Source of the DNA: Bdellovibrionales bacterium
GTDB lineage: Bacteria > Bdellovibrionota > Bdellovibrionia > Bdellovibrionales > UBA840
Direction of reading: 5' to 3'
NCBI GenBank assembly: GCA_020434605.1
Contig: JAGRAL010000107.1
Coordinates: 1-6,063, forward strand
DNA length: 6,063 nucleotides
The notes beneath the pieces were generated by a model. It saw only the letters and a list, made by a program, of their open reading frames with translations, made no database searches and was not told where the DNA came from. The position numbers and the translations under genes are program-made. This document shows, piece after piece, positions 1-5,221 of the stretch (the stretch's first letter is position 1; each line of letters opens with the position of its first letter).

Positions 1-172
1 TCAATGCGTCCTCGATTTTTACCTGTACGTTACGGCTACGGGATCTAACGCCACGAAGTGTAAAGAAACGCTCTAAAATAATAGAAACGCTAATAACACT
101 AAGAAGTAATAAAAGATATAGAATAGATTCTGCTCCGTATTGCGCGATTCGAAATAAATTTTCAGTAAGCAT
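1..172 (-). CDS. ExbB/TolQ/MotA-family proton channel protein, N-terminal fragment (cut by left edge)
   Basis: The reverse strand reads ATG at 172-170 and stays open for 57 codons to the window edge, so only the N-terminus is present. It encodes a short polar lead (MLTENLFRIAQYGAES), then one hydrophobic helix at about residues 17-33 (ILYLLLLLSVISVSIIL), directly followed by ERFFTLR and a basic stretch. A first TM helix ending in an (I/L)xxERxxxLR-type motif is the hallmark of the ExbB/TolQ family, whose members form the proton-driven stator of TonB, Tol-Pal and gliding-type motors in the inner membrane. A good ribosome site, ACGAGG, lies 5 bases before the ATG (178-183). The gene is too short for a search limited to long ORFs. 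Whether it is ExbB, TolQ or an AglR-like motor protein cannot be told, because the two C-terminal helices are outside. It is transcribed divergently from the lipoprotein gene. Confidence 0.8.
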   Translation of the reverse strand, partial: MLTENLFRIAQYGAESILYLLLLLSVISVSIILERFFTLRGVRSRSRNVQVKIEDAL

Positions 173-228
173 ATATACCTCGTGTTTTTTTTGTTATAGT
201 ATCTCTTGAAAGAAGAAGAGGAGCAAGC
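173..228. promoter_or_regulatory. Divergent intergenic region with probable back-to-back promoters
   Basis: This 56-base gap separates the start codons of two divergent genes, so it must hold or overlap both promoters. On the plus strand TATAGT at 195-200 is a fair -10 candidate, giving a short leader before the TTG start. On the minus strand the overlapping TACTAT is an equally weak -10 candidate. I see no convincing -35 box for either, and an 8-base T run (183-192 region) lies between the -10 and the minus-strand start. The overlap would imply the two transcripts compete or are co-regulated. This is inference from weak matches. Confidence 0.35.
219..223 (+). promoter_or_regulatory. Shine-Dalgarno AGGAG that supports the TTG start at 229
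   Basis: AGGAG at 219-223 sits within a purine-rich run and lies 5 bases before TTG at 229. No ATG or GTG follows at a comparable distance, and the TTG start yields a complete lipoprotein signal peptide, so the site decides the start codon. Confidence 0.7.
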
Positions 229-2046
229 TTGGGCCGCATTTTTCGCCAGACTTTTGTAGCATTACTTTTGTGCGTTTTGGGTTGTTCGTCAGGTCAGAAC
301 GAAAAACCCTCCTATTTACTAATCGCAGTCGAAAAATTACCCTTTAGCGGCAGTCTTTGTTCACAAACAATTACGGCAGAGCAATCCAAGGATGCATTTG
401 ACTTATTGTGTAACGAAGCCATTCGTTTTACCCATATGTACACTCCTTCCACACAATCTCAGGCAGCTTTAACTTCAGTATTAACCGGTCTATACCCAAA
501 CGAACACAAAGTTTGGCATAATGGGAACGTTTATCTAAAAGAATCGTATGTGACAGCTCCCGAACTCCTGTATAAAAATGGCTGGCGTACAGCACTTTTT
601 TCTGGTGGCGGGGCTATCTGGAGAAAGTCAGGTCTAGCTCAAGGCTTCAATTACTTCGATGATACTTTTCCAATGCATTGGAACTCATACTATCGTCCAG
701 CAAAAAAATCTATGGACGCCTACTTTGATTGGTTAGATGACAACCCAAATAAACCTTTTTTTGCAGTGATCTATTTACCAGATTTATTGTTTCCATCTAT
801 TTCTACACAAGATGAAGAGGGATTAAAAAGAGAAAGCACTTATGAGGGGCAATATAGATCTTTATTGGACTCCTTGGGGTATGTATCGAGCGCACTAAAG
901 AAAAGAGACTTGTGGCATAAAACGAACATTATTGTGTTTGGCTTAAATGGCAAAGGGGAAGACTTTAGAAGAAATGAAATGGATGCTTACAATTTGCATT
1001 CTGAAAATACTAAGGTTGCTTTTTATTTTAAACCCAGTGGTAAAAAAAGAGACCTGGGTCATAGTTGGAAGGTAGACTATAATTACTCTCTGGTAGATTT
1101 GGGTCATAGTTTGTTTGCACAAAACAACCTGCCGCCAAATGATAGTATGTTTGTATTTAAAAACATTTTTAGTAAGGATTACTCTGAAGCAGATTCTAAT
1201 CGATGGATTATGATTGAATCCGCTTGGCCACAATGGAAAAATTTTTCGACATCAAGATTTTCACTTAGAAATGGTAACTATAATTATATTTTTGACGAGA
1301 ATATTTATAAATATAATAACCTGATCGATCAACTAGAGACCAATCCGCAAGTTTTAAAGTGGGATGAGTCACTAGATACTAATATTCAATTTTGGATTAA
1401 TAGCTTAAACATAAAACCTTGGGAACATATTGATGAAATGAAAATTCAAAAATGGAAGTTAGCTAGAAAGCTTTGGGACCCATTTGACTTAGAACAAAAT
1501 CCTAAGGACTTCTTTTCTATCTTTGAATCTACACAAGATATTCAGGTTATGGAATGGCTAGCAACCTTAGCTATTAAGCAGGGTAAATGGAATCTTCTCT
1601 TGCAGGCTGGTGAGGCGACCAATAATATATTATGGATTTTTACGGCTAAGTTTAACTTGGGCACATTAAAAAATAGTGATTGGGAACAGATACATGATGA
1701 GTGTTTTTTGCAGTTTTTGCGTTATGAAAATCCAATTAAAAATCGTATCTCATCGGTTGTTTGTTCTGATACTCAAGTAGAGCTTTTGTATAAGTGGATC
1801 CATGGTAAAACACAAAATAAAGATAACTTTAGGGAACTATTTATTCGAAATAATCTAGAGAGAAGTATTTCAGATAGTATGTACAAATTAAATTACATAG
1901 CGGACCTTTCGTGGGATATGAGTCTTAGGTATCCCGCAGGACCTAGTATGAGTGATTTGATTTTATCTTTGAATAAATATAGAACCTACTATACGGTAAT
2001 TAAAAGACGTATGGAGCTAGTGCAGTATGAAAAAGTTGTCTATTAG
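229..2046 (+). CDS. Sulfatase-like (alkaline phosphatase superfamily) lipoprotein, probably catalytically inactive
   Basis: The 605-residue product starts at a TTG with a strong ribosome site. Residues 1-19 form a lipoprotein signal peptide with lipobox VLGC (Cys19 lipidated); the next residues SSGQ lack an Asp at +2, so outer-membrane sorting is expected. Residues about 29-305 follow the sulfatase fold in order: first strand SYLLIAVEK (28-36), LTGLYPNEHKV (85-95), GWRTALFSGG (118-127), GLAQGFNYFDD (135-145), KPFFAVIYLPD (175-185), TNIIVFGLNGKGE (232-244), HSENTKVAFYFKPSG (257-271) and SLVDLGHSLF (287-296). Key residues are missing: the usual metal-binding Asp after strand 1 is Glu35, the C/S-x-P-S-R active-site motif reads SQAAL with Ser77 in the nucleophile position, and the late Asp-His pair reads Leu239-Asn240. 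I infer a pseudoenzyme that binds a glycan, lipid or protein. Residues 315-605 are helical-looking, rich in Trp (14 residues) and unrecognised. It overlaps the next gene by 20 bases. Confidence 0.75.
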   Translation: MGRIFRQTFVALLLCVLGCSSGQNEKPSYLLIAVEKLPFSGSLCSQTITAEQSKDAFDLLCNEAIRFTHMYTPSTQSQAALTSVLTGLYPNEHKVWHNGNVYLKESYVTAPELLYKNGWRTALFSGGGAIWRKSGLAQGFNYFDDTFPMHWNSYYRPAKKSMDAYFDWLDDNPNKPFFAVIYLPDLLFPSISTQDEEGLKRESTYEGQYRSLLDSLGYVSSALKKRDLWHKTNIIVFGLNGKGEDFRRNEMDAYNLHSENTKVAFYFKPSGKKRDLGHSWKVDYNYSLVDLGHSLFAQNNLPPNDSMFVFKNIFSKDYSEADSNRWIMIESAWPQWKNFSTSRFSLRNGNYNYIFDENIYKYNNLIDQLETNPQVLKWDESLDTNIQFWINSLNIKPWEHIDEMKIQKWKLARKLWDPFDLEQNPKDFFSIFESTQDIQVMEWLATLAIKQGKWNLLLQAGEATNNILWIFTAKFNLGTLKNSDWEQIHDECFLQFLRYENPIKNRISSVVCSDTQVELLYKWIHGKTQNKDNFRELFIRNNLERSISDSMYKLNYIADLSWDMSLRYPAGPSMSDLILSLNKYRTYYTVIKRRMELVQYEKVVY

Positions 2047-2602
2047 TTTAATTTTTGTTTTATTGCCAGCGCTTTCATTTGCAAGAAAGCCTGTGGATAA
2101 TGTAGAAAATAAAGATCCACGAGTTGTTCGCAAATTAATAGGGTTTCAGCCAGGTGAAAAATCGTTTGAGCTATTGCTAGGTCAGCCTTCAGGCCTGAGG
2201 TATCAAAAATATCTTAACTCAAGATCTGCCTACAATATCGATTTTGCTTATCATACTAAAGAGCAAGTATTTGGACAATTTAACTATGTGTTTTATTACT
2301 ACGACGCCCGAGATAAAATTAAATCTAGAGACTTTTGGAACTCAGCTTACTTTTATTATGGACCAGGTATTCTTTTAGGTAAAGAAGTAGGTGACGGGGA
2401 CGATGAAGACGACTTTTTGTTTGCCGTTAGAGGGTTTGTAGGTCTTGATTATATGTTTGTGAATTCTGATTTTGGTATTAGAACAGAGATGGCAGTTGTC
2501 GCTAACTTAGCTGGGGATACGGGTATTGGCGCTCAGTTGTTTGTTGGTTTGGCATATCATTGGGACCGAGAACGACGTCGCTATTATAAAAAAGTTAGAT
2601 AG
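2027..2602 (+). CDS. Small outer-membrane beta-barrel protein with signal peptide
   Basis: The 191-residue product starts at ATG 2027, inside the end of the upstream lipoprotein gene in another frame; GGAG at 2013-2016 lies 10 bases upstream, so translation is probably coupled. Residues 1-19 are a Sec signal peptide (basic KK, hydrophobic core, SFA before Arg20). From about residue 45 the chain shows alternating polar/aromatic-hydrophobic strands with Gly turns: SFELLLGQPSGLRYQKYL, YNIDFAYHT, VFGQFNYVFYYYD, WNSAYFYYGPGILLGK, LFAVRGFVGLDYMF, FGIRTEMAVVANL and AQLFVGLAYHW. Seven to eight strands of this size fit a small eight-stranded barrel. An acidic loop (GDGDDEDD, 122-129) is likely on the outside. 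Oddly, the last strand ends at His178-Trp179 and is followed by a basic tail (RERRRYYKKVR) instead of a terminal aromatic residue. The specific function is unknown. It ends two bases before the convergent operon. Confidence 0.75.
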   Translation: MKKLSISLIFVLLPALSFARKPVDNVENKDPRVVRKLIGFQPGEKSFELLLGQPSGLRYQKYLNSRSAYNIDFAYHTKEQVFGQFNYVFYYYDARDKIKSRDFWNSAYFYYGPGILLGKEVGDGDDEDDFLFAVRGFVGLDYMFVNSDFGIRTEMAVVANLAGDTGIGAQLFVGLAYHWDRERRRYYKKVR

Positions 2603-2604
2603 AT

Positions 2605-3267
2605 TTATAGTCTAAATTCGCAAATCCAGAATGGTAAATCTTTATTATCGCTAACAAGAGAATCTTCTATCTTTTCAAGGCTATTATCTTTTAAGTCCAA
2701 GATAGGAATATAATTTCTTTGCACAAGTAAAAACTTTTCGTTTTCAATACTTCTAATGCTTTGTACATTAACATTTTGCTTTTGTTTTATTCCTAATAAA
2801 TCTTTAGGTAGAGGATTTGTGACTTTAAAATTAAACTCATGTCCCAAGTGATTTTGCTGTAGATAAACTGTGGGTTTTTGGTTGTCTCTCAAACTGATTA
2901 TGCTTGGGCCACCTACATGCGCAATATTAATTTCTCGCTGACTTTTTGACATGCATAAAACTTCAATGCCAGTAGTGTATTCTTCGCTATTGTTTTCTTT
3001 GGCTATAATATTGTTGGCTAGCATTACCCCGATGCGCAGGTGATTTGCTGCTAAACTCTGCTCTGGATTTAATGGAAATGGGGATGTGGCTTCGATATCT
3101 GTTCTTGCTGATAAATAGTAATCCTTAATAATGTCTAAGGCCTTTTGCCCACCATCTGCTGCACCCCAACTCCAAACTGCAATAAAAAGTTTATCACTTT
3201 CTTCAAATGATACTTTTGCAGTAGGGTACTTTGAATCTTTTGTACGGTAAAATTTTTCTTTAAACAT
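2605..3267 (-). CDS. Degenerate PP2C-type phosphatase domain protein (putative pseudophosphatase)
   Basis: This 220-residue cytoplasmic protein has no signal peptide or TM segment. I use ATG at 3267 because GGTGGG lies 4 bases upstream and it begins one base after the upstream stop; a GTG at 3276 would add three residues but has no ribosome site. Landmarks of the PP2C (PPM) fold appear in order: KLFIAVWSWGAADGGQKA (26-43) where FAVxDGMGGHxxGExA is expected; a helix ending LANNIIAKEN (83-92, compare AN..I); YTTGIEVLCM (97-106, compare GTT); INIAHVGGPSIISLRDN (113-129, compare AHVGDSRxYLLRDG); LPKDLLGI (153-160, compare xxALG); NEKFLLVQRNYIPILD (176-191, compare DxLLLCSDGL); and a final DN.....FWICEFRL (207-220, compare DNxTvivv). 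The Asp of the DGMGG motif is Trp32, GDS is GGP and SDG is QRN, so metal binding and catalysis are probably lost; only Asp207-Asn208 remains. Length is slightly below the family norm of about 240. It probably binds partners in an FHA-phosphoprotein circuit. The assignment rests on motif order alone. Confidence 0.6.
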   Translation of the reverse strand: MFKEKFYRTKDSKYPTAKVSFEESDKLFIAVWSWGAADGGQKALDIIKDYYLSARTDIEATSPFPLNPEQSLAANHLRIGVMLANNIIAKENNSEEYTTGIEVLCMSKSQREINIAHVGGPSIISLRDNQKPTVYLQQNHLGHEFNFKVTNPLPKDLLGIKQKQNVNVQSIRSIENEKFLLVQRNYIPILDLKDNSLEKIEDSLVSDNKDLPFWICEFRL

Positions 3268-3268
3268 T

Positions 3269-5221
3269 CTACCCACCGTACTTTTTCAGTTTTGACTTAG
3301 CTTTTCTATAGTAATCACCAGATGCTACGTCAGTATCAATAATTTTTTTCCATAAAGACTTAGCAGATTCAATATTACCCAATGATTCTTCAAGAACAGA
3401 ATCACTGTAAATAGTTTTCATATTTTTGTTTAGATCGTTTGTTACCGATCCTAGCAAATCTTTAGCTTCTTGCACAGAAGGATCTAGGCGTAGTGCTTTT
3501 GTAAGCTTGGCTATAGAGTCTTTATAGTTTTTAGACTCATAGTCTGTTGTAGCTTCTTTCATTAAAACATCAATACGTTTTTTTAACTCTAAAGAAATTT
3601 GTTGTTTTCTTTCTTTTGACTTCTCTTTTAGGTTATTTGGATCTGGTAAAGTAGAGGCAATATGTCTGTTGTAAGCAGAAATTGCATCTAGTAGTCTATC
3701 GTTTTTCTCTAAATTAACGGCTTGTTGATAAAGATTCTCACCCTTATCAACTTGACCTGCTGTATAAGCTCTCTGCGCTGCAAGTGATCTACGAGTTTCT
3801 TCTTCTGCTTCCAACCTAGCTATAATGCGAGCTGCACCCTGATTTTCAGGGTCAAGTTCTAAAGCTGGTGCAAGGCAAGCACGAGCAGATTGAATATTTG
3901 TGCCAGGTCTTGCCATTGTGTTACAACGGCTAACGATCGCATTTACTTCTTCAACTAGTTGTCTTTGTTGCTCTTGGCTACGTTGAATTGCTTGTTTTTG
4001 GCGATTTAATTCTACCGCAGCTGTGATTAGTCGCTCTAGGTCTTTTGAATCTTTTTCTACGGCTAAATCTAAATAACCTGTCTCTGGTAGTAGACGGTGT
4101 ATTTTTCTTGTTTCGTTCAGCGCTAACTCGTAATTACCTTGTATATATAACTTGTAAGCCTGGTCATAAAATCTTACGACTAAATCTTGATTGTCTTTAG
4201 ATAGTAGTTCAAATGGAGATCTAGTTTCAACATTTGATGCTAGGTTTTTAACACCACTTGTATTTGTAGTCTTTTCTCCTTTTAGTAAGTAGGCAAGGGT
4301 TGCGATAGTTACGCAAAAAATTGCAATAAACTTCTTTTTATCTTTCTTGGCACCTGCTGCGGGAGAAAAAATTCTAACAGCCCCTTGTGTCTGAAGACCC
4401 CCTTGTGAACGCACCTGAAGTGCTGCATAAGGATTCTGTGGCTGCGCGCTTACAGCTGGCAATTGAGGCTTTAGAGCATCTGTAGGTACGCTTAGTAGTT
4501 TAGATTGAAATGACTCATCAATCATTTCAAATACTAGTTGAGTGCTACCGATACGAATAATATCACCACTATTTAATGGGGCTATTTTATTTGCCTTCAT
4601 TCTTCTGCGATTTAAGTAAGTGCCGTTAGAGCTACCTAAATCCATAACATAAAATGAATTTCCATCTTTAGAAATTTGACAGTGTTTACGACTGGCTTTT
4701 GAGTCATTAATCTGAACTAGTGCTTCATCAGTTCGCCCAATTGTCCACTCAGTACCTTCTAGTTTTAACTTATTAACAGTTTGGTCAGAAAATGTAATTG
4801 TTAAATATGGTTGAGTAACCTGAAAATTAACATCAGTATCTTCATCTTCGATCGGAGTTTGATTTTCTAACTCGGATTCTTCAAGATAGTCTTCCTCAAC
4901 ATTAAACTCTAAAGCTTGCTCTTTACTATCGCTCACCTCAAGCTGAAACGAAAATCTATACTGAGCAATCATAAAGTCAGTTGTTTCAACTAGTTCTAAA
5001 AATTTAGTAGATCCAGTAGCTGCCTGAATATCAGCAAATTTTGACAAACATTCAACTTTCCAATTGTTTTCATAATAAAGTCTTAAATGCTTTCTAGAAA
5101 ATGTTGTATCTCTGATATTAATATCAGCATCCTTTGCTCTACCAATAATGTATTCTTTAGCTTCGTCTAAAGTGATAGAATCTAGCTCTTTAGAATTTAC
5201 AAAGATAAGTAGTTTAGCCAT
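3269..5221 (-). CDS. Inner-membrane protein with two FHA domains, one TM segment and periplasmic TPR repeats
   Basis: The 650-residue product begins at ATG 5221, overlapping the upstream stop by one base (TAATG). FHA domain 1 (about 1-95) keeps GR (27-28) and SRKH (42-45) but lacks an N-G loop. FHA domain 2 (about 138-235) is canonical with GR (162-163), SRKH (177-180) and GSSNGT (196-201), the residues that read phosphothreonine. The two are joined by an acidic linker (99-130), and a Pro/Gln/Ala-rich linker (240-290) follows. KKDKKK (292-297) precedes the single TM helix at about 298-313, so by the positive-inside rule the FHA part is cytoplasmic and the rest periplasmic. The periplasmic part has TPR-like units near 350-380, 440-463, 497-523, 553-583 and 603-630, with a charged helix at about 391-430 that could be coiled. 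Cys433 and Cys449 could form a disulfide. Likely role: a phosphorylation-responsive scaffold of an envelope machine; which machine is unknown. Confidence 0.85.
   Translation of the reverse strand: MAKLLIFVNSKELDSITLDEAKEYIIGRAKDADINIRDTTFSRKHLRLYYENNWKVECLSKFADIQAATGSTKFLELVETTDFMIAQYRFSFQLEVSDSKEQALEFNVEEDYLEESELENQTPIEDEDTDVNFQVTQPYLTITFSDQTVNKLKLEGTEWTIGRTDEALVQINDSKASRKHCQISKDGNSFYVMDLGSSNGTYLNRRRMKANKIAPLNSGDIIRIGSTQLVFEMIDESFQSKLLSVPTDALKPQLPAVSAQPQNPYAALQVRSQGGLQTQGAVRIFSPAAGAKKDKKKFIAIFCVTIATLAYLLKGEKTTNTSGVKNLASNVETRSPFELLSKDNQDLVVRFYDQAYKLYIQGNYELALNETRKIHRLLPETGYLDLAVEKDSKDLERLITAAVELNRQKQAIQRSQEQQRQLVEEVNAIVSRCNTMARPGTNIQSARACLAPALELDPENQGAARIIARLEAEEETRRSLAAQRAYTAGQVDKGENLYQQAVNLEKNDRLLDAISAYNRHIASTLPDPNNLKEKSKERKQQISLELKKRIDVLMKEATTDYESKNYKDSIAKLTKALRLDPSVQEAKDLLGSVTNDLNKNMKTIYSDSVLEESLGNIESAKSLWKKIIDTDVASGDYYRKAKSKLKKYGG
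3272..3277 (-). promoter_or_regulatory. Weak Shine-Dalgarno GGTGGG that decides the start of the PP2C-like gene
   Basis: GGTGGG on the minus strand lies inside the last codons of the upstream FHA gene and 4 bases before ATG 3267. The competing GTG at 3276-3274 overlaps the site itself and has only A-rich sequence before it. The arrangement suggests translational coupling to the upstream gene through stop TAG (3271-3269) and restart. Confidence 0.45.

Noticed and set aside
943..1233. 96-codon open frame on the minus strand
   Set aside because: It lies wholly inside the sulfatase-like gene, shows no ribosome site or recognisable domain, and has a composition typical of an antisense shadow.
229..2046. 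Active sulfatase or phosphoethanolamine transferase
   Set aside because: The metal-binding Asp, the late Asp-His pair and the C/S-x-P-S-R motif are all altered, and there are no N-terminal TM helices as in the transferases.
2595..2615. Possible terminator hairpin TTAGA...TCTAA between the convergent stops
   Set aside because: The stem is only 5 A/T-rich base pairs with an 11-base loop and no following T run, too weak to call.
3274..3276. GTG start for the PP2C-like gene
   Set aside because: It has no ribosome site and overlaps the GGTGGG that serves the ATG at 3267; kept only as an alternative.
3269..5221. Type III secretion YscD-like ring protein
   Set aside because: An N-terminal FHA followed by one TM is shared, but the periplasmic part is TPR-like instead of ring-building domains, and no secretion genes are in the window.
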